DNA from: Moringa oleifera
Lineage: Eukaryota; Streptophyta; Magnoliopsida; Brassicales; Moringaceae
Direction of reading: 5' to 3'
NCBI GenBank assembly: GCA_021397835.1
Contig: JAJFZO010000325.1
Coordinates: 1-64,000, forward strand
DNA length: 64,000 bases
The notes beneath the pieces were generated by a model. That model saw nothing but the letters and a program-made list of their open reading frames with translations, had not been told where the DNA came from and did no database searches. The translations under genes and the position numbers were made by a program. Shown piece by piece: positions 44,576 to 55,400 of this stretch. Each line of letters starts with the position of its first letter. Within the stretch, counting starts at the first letter, position 1.

Positions 44576-44770
44576 CCAGATCTGTGTATGTGGCCCTGCC
44601 TGAAACAGAGAATCATCTAAAGATACTGAAAATATTTCTTACTTAAGAGAATTTAAAACTAGTTATGCTGATTGACAAACTTGCAGAGAATCATCCATTG
44701 TTGCTTATGATGCTGCAAGCATTAATGACCTGAGCAAATGGAGTAAGCAAGATGGGGTTGATGGCAGCAA
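44575..44770 (+). pseudogene. Array B unit 3, internally deleted
   Basis: The first exon (VYVALPETENHLKILKIFLT) runs to about 44,685 and is joined straight to the middle of the last exon (VAYDAASINDLSKWSK), removing exons two and three. Its first exon resembles unit 6 (TTAAGAGAATTT and TATGCTGAT). Confidence 0.85.
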
Positions 44771-45331
44771 GCAGATGTGAGTTTTTGGGCCTACTAGAAG
44801 CAGGGAATCATCTGAAGATACTGAAATTATTTTTTGCTCAAAAGAATTTAGAATGAGATATCCTGTTTGAGGAACTTGCAAATGAAACCAAGGAGGGTAT
44901 TCTAGCAGCAATTTGAAGATATGACATTGAAGTTGTTGGTCAATTTCAAAGTGAAGTGTCATTGCAGCATATAAGCCTGTCCAAGAACTTTTGGAGGAAC
45001 AAAAAATGGCATGTTTCTGCAGACTTAAGAGAAGTTTTTTCTTTTATGACATTTATTGTATAGGAAGTTTGACAATTGGGCAAGATTAGGAGGGCAAAAG
45101 CTTTGCATCTCTAGTGTTAAGGCCACTTAATTTGGAAAAGCTGGTTGAATCAAAAGCCAAGGTATTGAATTCACATTCTCGTAACGAATTTGTTGCTAAT
45201 ATAATGTGAGAATGTTGAATTTATAATATGATGTGATCGAATACGATGAAATGTAGGTGGGTCCATCGGTTGCTTATGATGCTACAAACATAGCTTACCA
45301 AATTGAGCAAGTAGTATGGAGAAGGTGGAAG
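44770..45331 (+). pseudogene. Array B unit 4
   Basis: The first exon reads EFLGLLEAGNHLKILKLFFA then QKNLE and a TGA, followed by DILFEELANETKE. Closest to unit 1. Confidence 0.8.
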
Positions 45332-45869
45332 TTAAAAATCATCCGGAGTTACTCAAAATATTTCTTGCTCAACAGAATTTAGAACCAGATTTCCTGTTTG
45401 AGAAACTTGCAAATGAAAGTAAGGGGTTTTCTGGCAATGATTTTGGAGGTATGACGTTTAAGTTGTTGGTCAATTTCAAAGTGAAGTGTTGTTGCACCGC
45501 ATAGGCCTCTCCAAGAACTTTTAGAGGGAGGAAAGAAGGTATGTTTCTTGAGACATATTAGTTGTTTTTTCTTATATGACATTCATTGTACAAGATGTTT
45601 GATAATTGGGGAAGAATAGGAAGGCCAAAAGCTTTGCATCTCTGGTGTTGAGACTACTTAATTCGGAAGACTTTGTTGAATCAAAAGCCAATGTATTGAA
45701 TACATTCCTGTACCGAAATTGTTGCTGATATAATATGAGAATGTCGTGTTTATAATATTATGCGATATGGTATGATGGACTATAGGTGGGTTCATCGGTA
45801 GCTTTTGATGCTGCATGCATGAATAACCTATGTAAATGGAGTAAGCAGGATAGAGATGGTGGAAACACG
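45331..45869 (+). pseudogene. Array B unit 5
   Basis: Type II joint like unit 2. The open frame 45,316-45,504 crosses the joint: MEKVEVKNHPELLKIFLAQQ then NLEPDFLFEKLANESKGFSG, so the fusion of last and first exon happens to be readable here in the first-exon frame. Confidence 0.8.
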
Positions 45870-46430
45870 TAGATCTGTGTATTTAGACCTGCCTGAAGCA
45901 GAGAATCTGAAGGTACTGAAAATATTTCTTACTTAAGAGAATTTAGAACCAACTATGCTGATCGAGAAACTTGCAAATGAAACCAAGGGGTATTCTAGGA
46001 GTGATTTGAAGGGATGAGGTTGAAGTTGTTGGTCAATTTTAAAGTAAAGTGTTGCTGCAACGTATAGGCCTGTCCAAGAACTTTTGGAGGAACAAAAGGT
46101 GCGTTTCTGCAGACATTTTAGGAGTTTTTTTCTTTTTTGAAATTTATTGTACGGGAAGTTTGATAATTAGGCAAGAATAGGAAGGCAAAAGCTTTGCATC
46201 TCTGGTGTTAAGGCCACTCAATTGGAAGACTTTGTTGAGTCAAAAGCCAAGGTATTGAATGAACATGCCCGTACCGAAACTTGTTTTTGATATAATATGA
46301 GAATGTTGCATTTATAATATGATGCGATATGATATGATGAATTGTAGGTGGGTCCGTCGGTTGCTTTTGATGCTACAAGCATTAATGAACTGAGCAAATG
46401 AGTAAGCACCATGGAGAAGGTGGAAGCAGG
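45869..46430 (+). pseudogene. Array B unit 6
   Basis: The first exon carries VYLDLPEAENLKVLKIFLT then a TAA, followed by TMLIEKLANETKGYSRSDLK. Shares its stop and TATGCTGAT word with unit 3. Confidence 0.8.
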
Positions 46431-46995
46431 CAGATTTGAGTATGTGGACCTACCTGAAGTAGAAAATCGACTGAGGATATTAAAGATGTTTCTTGCTCAA
46501 GAGAATTTAAAACTATATATCCTATTTGAGAAACTTGCAAATAAAACCAAGGGGTATTCTAGCAGCGATTTGAACGTATGACGTTGAAGTTGTTGGTCAA
46601 TTTCAAAGTGAAGTGGTGCTGCAGCGTATAGGCCTGTCCACGAACTTTTGGAGGAAGAAAAGAAGGTATGTTTCTGCACACTTATTAGGAGTTTTTCTCT
46701 GATGAATTTTATTGTTCTAGAAGCTTAACAATTGGGCAAGAATAAGAAGTAAAAGCTTTGCATCTCAGGTGTTAAGGCCACTTAATTTGGAAGACTTTGT
46801 TGACTCAAAAGCCAAGGTATTTAATGCACATTCCTATACTGAAACGTGATGCCGATATAATATGAGAATGTTGGGTTTATAATATGATGTGATATGATAC
46901 GATGGACTGTAGGTGAGCCCATTGGTTGCTTCTGATGTTGCAAGCATGAATGAACTGAGCAAATAGAGTAAGTAGGATGGACAAGGTACAAGCAA
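46430..46995 (+). pseudogene. Array B unit 7
   Basis: First exon open: RFEYVDLPEVENRLRILKMF then LAQENLKLYILFEKLANKTK and GYSSSDLN. YVDLP is close to the family's RIYVDLP. The last exon starts at about 46,912 (VSPLVASDVASMNELSK). Confidence 0.8.
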
Positions 46996-47545
46996 GCAGA
47001 TGTGTGTATCTGGGCTTACCTGCAGCAAAAAATCGTCTGAAGATATTGGAAATATTTCTTGCTGAAGTGAATTCAGAACCAAATTTCCTGTTTAAGAAGC
47101 TTGCCAATGAAACCAAAGGGTCTTCTGGCAACAATTTGAAGGTATGGTGTTGAAGTTGTTGGCCAATTTCAAAGTGAAATGTTGCTATAGCATATAAGCT
47201 TGACAAAGAACTTTTTGAGGGAGAAAAGAAGGTATGTTTCTGCAGACTTATGAGGTGTTTTTTCATCTATGACAATTATTGTATAGGAGGTTATAATTGG
47301 GCAAGAATAGGAAGGCAAAAGCTTTGAATCTCTGATGTTAAGGCCACTTAATTTCAAAAGCCAAGTTATTGAATTTATATTCATGTACCAAAACTTGTTG
47401 CTGATATAATATAAGAATGTTGTATTTATAATATAATGCAGTGTGATACGATGAACTATAGGTATGTTCATCGGTTGCTTATGATGCTACAACCATGAAT
47501 GAACTGAGCAAATGGAGTAAGTAGTATGGAAAAGGTGAGAGCAGG
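46995..47545 (+). pseudogene. Array B unit 8
   Basis: First exon open: VYLGLPAAKNRLKILEIFLA then EVNSEPNFLFKKLANETKGS and SGNNLK. The third exon has lost the bases coding EGFVE (AATTTCAAAAGCCAAG). Confidence 0.8.
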
Positions 47546-48061
47546 CAGATCTAACTATGTGAACCTACGAGAAGCAGAAAATCATCTGATGATGCCGAAA
47601 ATATTTCTTGCTCAAGAGAATTTAGAACCAGATTTCCTGTTAAGAAACTAGCAAATGAAACCAAGGGCTATTTTGGCTGCAATTTGAAGGTATGATGTTG
47701 AAGTTGTTGGATAATTTTAAAGTGAAGTGTTACAGCAGCGTATAAGCTTGTCCAACTACTTTTGGAGGAAGAAAAGAAGTTATGTTTCCGCAGACTTATT
47801 AGGAATTTCTTGATTTATGACATTTATTGTACAGGAAGTTTAATAATTGGGCAAGAATAGAAAGGCAAAAGCTTTGCATCTCTAGTGTGAGGGCCACTCC
47901 TTTGTAGAAACTTGTTTCTGATTAAATATGAGAATGTTGTATTTATAATATGATGCGATATGATATGATGGACTGTAGGTGGGTCCACAGGTTGCTTATG
48001 ATGCTGCAAGCATTAATGAACTGAGCAAATGGAGGAAGCAGTATGGAGTAGGTGGCCGCAG
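47545..48061 (+). pseudogene. Array B unit 9 (counterpart of array A unit Aa)
   Basis: One base is missing in the first exon (TTCCTGTTAAGAAAC). A deletion of about 60 bases joins GGGCCACT of the third exon to CCTTTGTAG in its intron; the undamaged form is visible at 486-552, where CCACT-like words flank the lost part. Confidence 0.85.
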
Positions 48062-48602
48062 GCAGATCTGAGTTTGCGGACCTTCAAGAAACAGAAAATT
48101 GTCTGAAGCTGCTAAAAATATTTCTTACTCAATTGAATTTAGAACCTGATTTCCCATTTAAGAATCTTGTAAATGAAACCAAGGGGTATGCAGCAATTTG
48201 AAGATATGACGTTGAAGTTGTTAGCCAATTTCAAAGTGAAGTGTTGCCACAGCATATAAGCTTGTCCACGAACTTTTGAAGGAAGAAAAGAAGGTTTGTT
48301 TTTGCGGACTTATTTGGAGTTTTTTCTTGATGACATTTATTGTACACGAAGTTTGATAATTGGGCAAGAATAGGAAGGCCAAAGCTTTACATCACTGGTG
48401 TTAAGGCCACTTAATTTGGAAGACTTTGTTGAGTCAAAAGCCGGGGTATTGAATGCACATTCCTGTACAGAAACTACTTGTTGATATAATATGATGCGAT
48501 ATCATACAATGAACTATAGGTGGATCCATTGGTGTCTTATGATGCTGCAAGCATGAATGAACTGAGAAAATGGAGTAAGCAGTATGGAATAGGTGGAAGT
48601 AG
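48061..48602 (+). pseudogene. Array B unit 10 (counterpart of Ab)
   Basis: The first exon is shortened at GGGTATGCAGCAATTTG, losing part of the SGSDLK coding. The EFADL reading is shared with Ab only. Confidence 0.8.
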
Positions 48603-49160
48603 GCAGATCTGAGTTTGTGGACCTACCCAGAGTTGAGAATCATCTGAAGATGCTGAAAATATTTCTTGCTCAAGAGAATTTAGAACCAGATTTCCTGTTT
48701 GAGAAACTTGCAAATGAAACCAAGGGGTATTCTGGCAGTGACTTGAAGGTATGGCGTTGAAGTTGTTGGTCAATTTCAAAGTTAAGTGTTGCTGCGGCGT
48801 ATAAACCTGTCCACAAACCTTTAGAGGGAGGAAAAAAGGTATGTTTCTGCAAATTTATTAAGAGTTTTTTCTTTTGTGACATTTGTTGTATAGGAAATTT
48901 GATAATTGGGCAAGAATAGGAGGGCAAAAGCTTTGCATCTCTAGTGTTAAGGCCACTTAATTTGGAAGGCTTTGTTGAGTCAAAAACCAAGGTATTGAAT
49001 GCACATTCTTGTACTGAAACTAGTTGCCGATATAATATGAGAATCTTGTATTTATAATATGATGCAATATGATATGATGAATTATAGGTGGATCCACCGG
49101 TTGCTGATGATGCTTGAACTAAGCAAATGGAGTAAGCAGTAGGGAGAAGGTGGGAGTAGG
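48602..49160 (+). pseudogene. Array B unit 11 (counterpart of Ac)
   Basis: The most family-like first exon of the window: EFVDLPRVENHLKMLKIFLA then QENLEPDFLFEKLANETKGY and SGSDLK. The last exon shares with Ac the damaged GTTGCTGATGATGCTTGAAC. Confidence 0.85.
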
Positions 49161-49276
49161 CAGATCTGATCAGGTAGGTCCATTATTACTTTATTATGAT
49201 TTCCTAATATAAAAACATTCCTAAGTGAGTTTGTATATGAATTTTATTTATTTTTATTTTTTGTAAAAATTTGCAG

Positions 49277-49362
49277 GAAGATCTCCTTAGAACATTCAAT
49301 AAAAAAGTTGAAGAGGACACGACGATTATGATATTATTAAACAATTTAAATGATTACATAAG
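49277..49362 (+). pseudogene. AAA-ATPase upstream exon (EDLLRTF), copy 2
   Basis: As at 1,947, but one base is missing near the end (AATGATTACATAAG instead of GATGAATTACATAAG), which breaks the frame in the last four codons. Acceptor and donor are kept. Confidence 0.7.
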
Positions 49363-50040
49363 GTACTGATATAGGTTTTAATTTCTTTTAAGTGGTAAGT
49401 AATGTGTGGGGCACTTTTCTTGTTCACATGTCCATTGTTTGCATCCTTAAGCATATTATAATAATATTTCTTACAATAAATAAGGTTAGATTTTGTTAGG
49501 AAAAATAATTATATTATATTATTTGTCTTATAGCTTAATTCATTAAATAACTTCATTAACCAAAATGAACTAGACATTCATCAGTAAAATGCTAAAAAAA
49601 AAGGAACCTGAAGATGAAAAAAATAAGTTAACATAAAATATTATAGATCACATTAATGCAAAATAAATGTGACATCCTCTTAATAAATTAAAAAGAAAAG
49701 AATTGTAAAAGGTAATATTAATTTATATTTAAGTTCATCAAATTAGGTAGAAGAATTTTTAAATTTACATTTGCATCTCTTTGAACTTGCACTGAAATAT
49801 GTTTTTCTCAAAGTTTTTACCATGCAATTTATCTATCAATCTAAATTTATGAAAGATGTACAGTAGTAGTATAGCAGTATAGCCGCATAACAGTATAGCA
49901 GTTGTAGTATAGCAGTATAGAACGGTTTGATCTGATGCCCAAAGTTGTAGTTAGGATGGTATTTCTCTCTAGCAAATTTCTGGTGTCATAGTGAAGTTAA
50001 TTAAACCTTGTTCTTTAGTCATTTAATGTAGTATCTCCCA
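49363..50040 (+). repeat. Intron-like stretch with short CAG/TAG minisatellite
   Basis: The minisatellite lies at 49,860-49,922 (GTAGTATAGCAGTATAGC). 49,516-49,770 resembles 18,540-18,790, confirming that the sequence after both EDLL/EDLF exons has one origin. Confidence 0.75.
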
Positions 50041-50237
50041 TTCTATTCCATATTGGATAAGAAATAAGGTGACTTTATGGCATGGAACATGGTGGAGGGT
50101 AGGAGGAAAACATCAGCTGCTGTTACTCTGTTTAATTTTGACAAGCCAGAAAGTAGTAGGCTGAAAGATCATGGTGTAGCTGTCCATGTGACAAATGAAG
50201 ATCCCGATGTTGGTTCTAAACCCACTAGTGGGTACAG
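50040..50237 (+). pseudogene. ACC1: ACC exon after the biotin-carboxylase domain, copy 2
   Basis: YGMEHGGG is fully kept (family YGMEHGGG); then a shift leads to RRKTSAAVTLFNFDKPESSR and DHGVAVHVTNEDPDVGSKPT, ending at GTAAAT. The upstream part has stops (ATTGGATAAGAAATAAGG where ACC has IPEIRR). Confidence 0.8.
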
Positions 50238-50344
50238 GTAAATTATTAGATTTTTTGAATAGTCATAGTTGAAGCATATGTTTTATTCACCTTACTGCTA
50301 ACGACACCTTGATATTGTCAGAATCTATACAGGGGAGCAGAAGT

Positions 50345-50935
50345 GGTTTTCTAAGCAGATATAATTAGTTTGTTTGCATGTTCATACACCAAAATACAAT
50401 AACTCCCTCAAAGTATGGCCATTGGATGGAGAAATTTCTATCAGTGGTTACAGGGTCTATGAAAATCTTCTTCTTTTGAGAGATGGATGTAGCGCGCTCG
50501 ATGACCTAAATGAAGGCAACAATAACCTTGATGGTGCTGAGAAAAAGAAGGCATTGGATCGATGTGCTTAGCACTTTTTCTAGAGTTTCAAGATTTCATC
50601 ACCAAGATGCACTAGAAGGAACCTTGTTTTAGTGGTGATAGTGAGTAAGTGGTTGGGGGTTCTGCAAGCAAAGGAGAGCAAGAGATCTAAATATGAGATA
50701 GTGTTGGGCATTTTAAGAAAATCCTTGATGGTTCAAAAGAAGCATTGATTGATCATGTGTGGCATCCTATTCATCCCATTATTTTCTCTATTTTCTTGAT
50801 TGATTGGTTTATATATGGGCTAAAGGTTATACTAAGAACTGGTGTACATTTGTTTTAGATTTCGAGGAGCTTGAAGAAAATGAGGAGTACATGGAACGAG
50901 AAGAATCTAATGCCCGAAACTAAAAAGGTTAAAGA
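50345..50935 (+). pseudogene. RBL: RbBP5-like pseudogene, copy 2 (WD-repeat end and acidic region)
   Basis: After the shared HVHTPKYNN island, the frame runs into RVYENLLLLRDGCSALDDLN then EGNNNLDGAEKKKALDRC and a stop. Further: FHHQDAL, ACKGE-like words, KILDGSKEALIDHVWHPI (with shifts, to about 50,790), and, after an intron-like gap, FEELEENEEYMEREESN with PETKKVKE in another frame (50,858-50,935). Family order is IYDNLLPLKDG, then EGPKEALIDLAWHPVHPII, then FEELEENEEYVEREDEFD. Everything N-terminal of RVYENLL is missing. Confidence 0.75.
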
Positions 50936-51021
50936 AAGTGGACCATTTATATTCATACATTATCATTTATTTTTCATTTATGTTCTTGAAATATAAGCAT
51001 GCTTTGTTGCTTAAAGAATAA

Positions 51022-51086
51022 GGTGTCAATGAAGATGAGGATGTTGCTAAATTGACAATGGAGAATGATGGTTTCAATGATCCAGG
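51022..51086 (+). pseudogene. RBL: RbBP5-like acidic exon (VNEDEDVAKLTMENDGFNDP)
   Basis: After GAATAAG the reading VNEDEDVAKLTMENDGFNDP is followed by a GTATGT donor. RbBP5-like proteins have VNEDEEVDIVTVEKD after the EELEENEE segment. Because the C-terminal pieces are separated by introns, the source was not a processed retrocopy. Confidence 0.65.
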
Positions 51087-51182
51087 TATGTCACTTGCTT
51101 ACTATAACTAATCTTGATGTTCTTGAGCAGCAAGACAAGTGTACGAGAAGTTCTTGAAAGCTAATTAAAAGTAATCATTGTG

Positions 51183-51990
51183 GGTGGCCTATTTTAGAGG
51201 AAGTTGTTGAGAATAGATAATTAATAAACCATGCATCAAGTCTACTTGAAGGTAACATCATACATGTCGTGTATATTGTGAAAGTTTTTTTATAACTTTT
51301 AAGTTCAGATTTGGCAGCTTGCTTCATGACTGAACTTGAGTAGTGTATTACTATTCCATCATTCAAGTGAAAAATGAAAGTTTGAAATTTCAAATTCACA
51401 CCTTAGTAAGCAATCAATCTTTGGATTAGTCCTTAAGTGGTAACACTTTAGCAGCAAGGGTTGATGTACTGATCACAAACTTAGTAGGAGCAATGTGCTG
51501 ATTTTACGGGAAAATATATGGCACCTACTTGTAGCAATCGAGGTTTCTTCTTTAACTTGGACTTATAATTTTTGGAAGAATTCTTTGCTGTAGAAATTCT
51601 AAGATGAGGGAAGTTGTGAGTGAGTAACACGTGGCATATGACTAAGTGAGAGTGGAAGACAAGGCTAGCAAAAATCTAAAGGGTGATGATATAAGTTGGC
51701 TAAATAGGTAAACAACTACTGGCAAAAATTTGATTTCTCTTTCTCTTCGAATATAGTTGTTAATGTTTCAATTGTCTCTCTCTCTTCTATTAATGTTTGA
51801 AACACAACTGTTGGTTTCAATGCTCTCTAATTCGCTTCAAATATACACGTTAGGTTTGATTCACTCCCTCTTTGATCTTTTTTCCTCATATCTATGATAT
51901 CTTTTTAGAAAATATTTCGAGTTGCTCTACTTCGCTTTGATTCTCTGTTTTCTCCTTCTTCATCTTTCTGTTTCTTTTACATTAATTGTT
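51183..51990. other. Non-coding stretch of copy 2
   Basis: Counterpart of 3,711-4,398 with extra bases at about 51,300-51,400. No gene. Confidence 0.5.
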
Positions 51991-52065
51991 AGCCTTGTTA
52001 CCTCATTGAAAAATTTTGGGACGACCATACTTCCCTTGCTGGAGCTTGAGTTATTGACGTTACTC
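51985..52065 (+). pseudogene. AAA-ATPase exon remnant, copy 2
   Basis: LVTSLKNFGTTILPLLELEL, followed by a stop region. Same weak match as at 4,399. Confidence 0.4.
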
Positions 52066-52194
52066 TGATCATAGTACTACAGGTACTATGTTACTCCTAC
52101 AATCCTAAGGTTTTTTTCTTTATTGCCATTTTTCTATTAAGCAAATTCTCTTACAAGTTAATTGATATAGTCTGTTAACGATTGGCATTGTAAG

Positions 52195-52239
52195 CCTATG
52201 AGGAGGCCAGAGCTTTATTCTCATGGAAATCTTTTACAG
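52195..52239 (+). pseudogene. AAA-ATPase exon PMRRPELYSHGNLLQ, copy 2
   Basis: Residues as in the family, but the donor is lost (CAGCTACTAA), as at 4,656. Confidence 0.75.
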
Positions 52240-52317
52240 CTACTAAACATTATTCAATGCTTCCAATTGCAATTTGCTCTATTCTTTGCATTCTTTAATT
52301 GTGTAGTGATTTTGTAG

Positions 52318-52440
52318 GCATGCCAAGGGATATTACTGTTTGGTCCTCCTGTTACTGGTAACACCTTTCTTCCCAAGGCACTTGTAACAGAAGCTAGGGC
52401 AAACTTTATCAATATAACTAGTTCTACTCTCACATCAATG
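52318..52440 (+). pseudogene. AAA-ATPase Walker A exon, copy 2 (Lys replaced by Asn)
   Basis: [20 protein letters not shown] then [20 protein letters not shown] plus Met. It shares Val and Asn in GPPVTGNT with 4,735. The last codon is now ATG. Confidence 0.85.
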
Positions 52441-55400
52441 GTGTGTCGAGATATAAACGCATCATTCAGTTAATTAAATTTGAAATTTTTGTGGTATTCT
52501 TTGATGTAGTTTGGTTCCATTTTCACTATTTTAGCTTGTAGATTCTCTCAGGCTCTTCCGTTTCTTTTTCGTGTATAGCTGTGGCTATGTCCATATAGGA
52601 TAACTATATCATCAACTCCTTCTCCTTTCATAAATAAAAGCTTCATTAATCCCTTCATGTTGTGCAAAAAAAAAAAAAAAGCTTGATCTTTTAAGATGGT
52701 ATTCTATTTGTACAACCATACTTTCCTTGTTGAAGCTTGAGTTATTGATGTCGCTCTGATCTAATAGTACTATAGATAACTATGTTGCTACAATACCAGG
52801 TTTTCTTATTCTATTACCATTTTTTTTATTAATAAGTTCTCTTACTAATTAACTAAAATAATTTATTAAAGATAGGGTAAAGGTTTGAAACTATTTTGAT
52901 CTGATTAAAGTATTCATATACAAATCATTTCATATGTATTATGGGCATTAGTATGAACTTTTAATAAATACGGAACCCACCTTTCTTAGGTGCGCCTGCT
53001 TCTTTTGCCTGAAGATTTAGGTACCTTTTTTTTCTTTTTAAACTTAGAGTAGCCTTCACTTTTAACAACTTTGGTTTGTTGATGGCTAGGAGAGTAATGG
53101 CAAAGCTATGTGTTTATTTATTGTGCCTCGTATAGTCATTTAGAAGACCTTATATGGGATGGAGCTTGGCATTCATGGGCTTAAACTAGTTTAGAGTTAT
53201 CTCTTCAGATTAGTGAATCCTTATTCTTCTTTCCCATTAACATTTTTTTTTTGACCGAGCCTTTTAAATAGCTTATCTCGTCTTAATTCCTTGTAAGATG
53301 TCACTCTCATATACTATGCCCATGTTTAGATTGGATATCTTAATTGCCATATGTTGACAAACTAAGAAGACTCGGGAACTTAAATGTTGCTATTAACCAT
53401 CGAATTTAAGTTGCACTTGCTTATTATTTTTTGCTTGATGCTATAGCTCAATTAGAGACCTTTGTTAGATGTGTGATTTCCTACTTACATTGTGATGGCC
53501 TTTCTTAGACGTATTTAGGACTTCGCAGCATTTTACCACATTTATTTGTCTTTCTTTTCTCACATGTGTGTGAGACACATTGGGGCAAACAAATATTCTT
53601 CTTTGGATACTTTGGTGGATGTTTATTCAAAATCTTCATTAAGTGCTTTTGTAATAAAATTGGGACTATTTATTTTTCCAAGTCAATATTATTTATTTTG
53701 TTTCTAAACATGAATGGTAACCTATATTTGTCATTGTCACTTTATTATCTTCTCCCCCATATACAATATGCTCCAAGATCTTATCATTTTCACCCATTGT
53801 GCCTTAAATCTTCCTATTAATACACAATTTTGCACATTCTAAATGCATGTTTAGTGTTGATGCTACGAATATATTGTCATGATCAATTGATTTACTATGC
53901 TAAATCTCTTGTCTCATCAAGACCAATTCGTTACAAGCACTCGAAACATTGTCCTTTTCTTTGGTTGTGGGGTGGTATCAACTTTTGAGTTAATTTAATT
54001 TGGTGCTAGTTAAATCAAGTTTGGGTTTCTTGGAAATAGTATCACACTGTGTTCAGTATTAGTTGTATTAATATATTTTTAGGTTTAAATTAAATAAGAT
54101 TTATGGCAAATCAGATCAAATTTTGATTTGCTTGTTTTAGTTTCATATTAATGAAAAACATCTTAATGCTTCTTCTTTGTCATTTTCTTGAACAAATTAA
54201 AGAGTTTTGTTGACTTTTTTGATCATTCCTCTTACACACATAAAATCAACCATGGATTCCAAAAAAAATCTTTTACTACCATTTGATGGAACCACTTCTC
54301 TGCTAGACTAATTTGATTAATCTCAAATACCCACTAAGCATCGCAATTGGTTGGCCACTTACTTCGATGCATCAATTCTTTCGAATAGTTATGTTCTTTC
54401 TTTAATCAAACCACATTCATTATAATGAAATTAACTACGATCCATGTAACTAAGCAATTTTTTATGGCCTTCAAGTCACGAGCACTCTGTTTTTTCTATT
54501 GCATTATTGGATCTCATCTTGATGTTAAATTTTCAAGTAAAATGAGGCTTTTTATTTCTTGTTATTAGGTAAGGGAGAAAATTTACTTAGTAGGCAACCG
54601 AAGAAGCATGTGTTTTCTTGTTATGGGAGAAAATAGAAGTTTAGCAAAGTAGGGGAAAAAGAGAAAAAAGAAAATCAACAAATGGTAAGTTGGGTGATCT
54701 GGTTGAATGCAATTGGGGATTATAATGTGCTTCACATTTCAAAGTTTTTGCTTGGAAACTTGTTTTATGAAATTAGAAAACAAACCAATTTGTGACCCAG
54801 TTATTGTTGCTGTTGAATAGATTAATGATAATTCTTCTAATAGATTAACTTTTGTTTCTATATCTTTTTTTTTAAGTGCTTCTAATAAATTATTGGTAAT
54901 TCTTCATCCAACTCTGAAGATGGTTGAATAAAGTTGTAATCTTGTCCACTATAAGGATTTGATGGTATCTTTATTATTATTTGAAATGTAGGTAAATACT
55001 ATGATAATGTTAACATTTTACAATTAGTGATGCGTCTTGCTCCTTCACTTTGATTTCAAAAAAGAGGTGAGATAATTCATCTGGAGCCTCGTCTTGTAAA
55101 TTCATCAACTATGAAGCCTACCCTTATTCGAGGGGTTGTTGAGCTAACTATGACTATAAGGGCTAGAGCTTCGGTACTTCCTAACATTTTTCTTAAAGAA
55201 AGATTCGTGCATATGCTTTTATGCTAATATTCTTATTGGTTATTTAGTCTTTTTACTTCATATTGTGTCCTACTTCCTTTCTTTTTTCATTTCTCACACT
55301 TAGAATTAGAAAAAGAAAAACACCAATCCTTTTCTTGAAGCTGTAATGACGATATATATAAACTTATTTTTTCACTCAATATCAAATTGAGCTCATGAAC

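Larger units (their letters stand above)
43040..49160 (+). repeat. Tandem array B: AAA-ATPase C-terminal exon units
   Basis: Unit borders lie near 43,475, 44,041, 44,575, 44,770, 45,331, 45,869, 46,430, 46,995, 47,545, 48,061, 48,602 and 49,160: one 5'-truncated unit, ten full units (516-566 bp) and one internally deleted unit of 195 bp. Each full unit has four exons: LPEAENHLKILKIFLAQENL through GYSGSDLK; AAYKPVQELLEEEKK; SLVLRPLNLEGFVESKAK; VGPSVAYDAASMNELSKWSK then QYGEGGSRQI and a stop. The last exon of one unit fuses directly to the first exon of the next, without intergenic sequence. Confidence 0.95.

Noticed and set aside
43497..48990. Several minus-strand frames of 60-129 codons containing LYAAATLHFEIDQQLQ
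   Set aside because: They are antisense reads of the AAA C-terminal exons; the plus strand matches the known family exon by exon.
43040..49160. Possible CRISPR or other short-repeat defence array
   Set aside because: The period is about 560 bp, units contain exons and introns of a plant gene, and there are no unique spacers.
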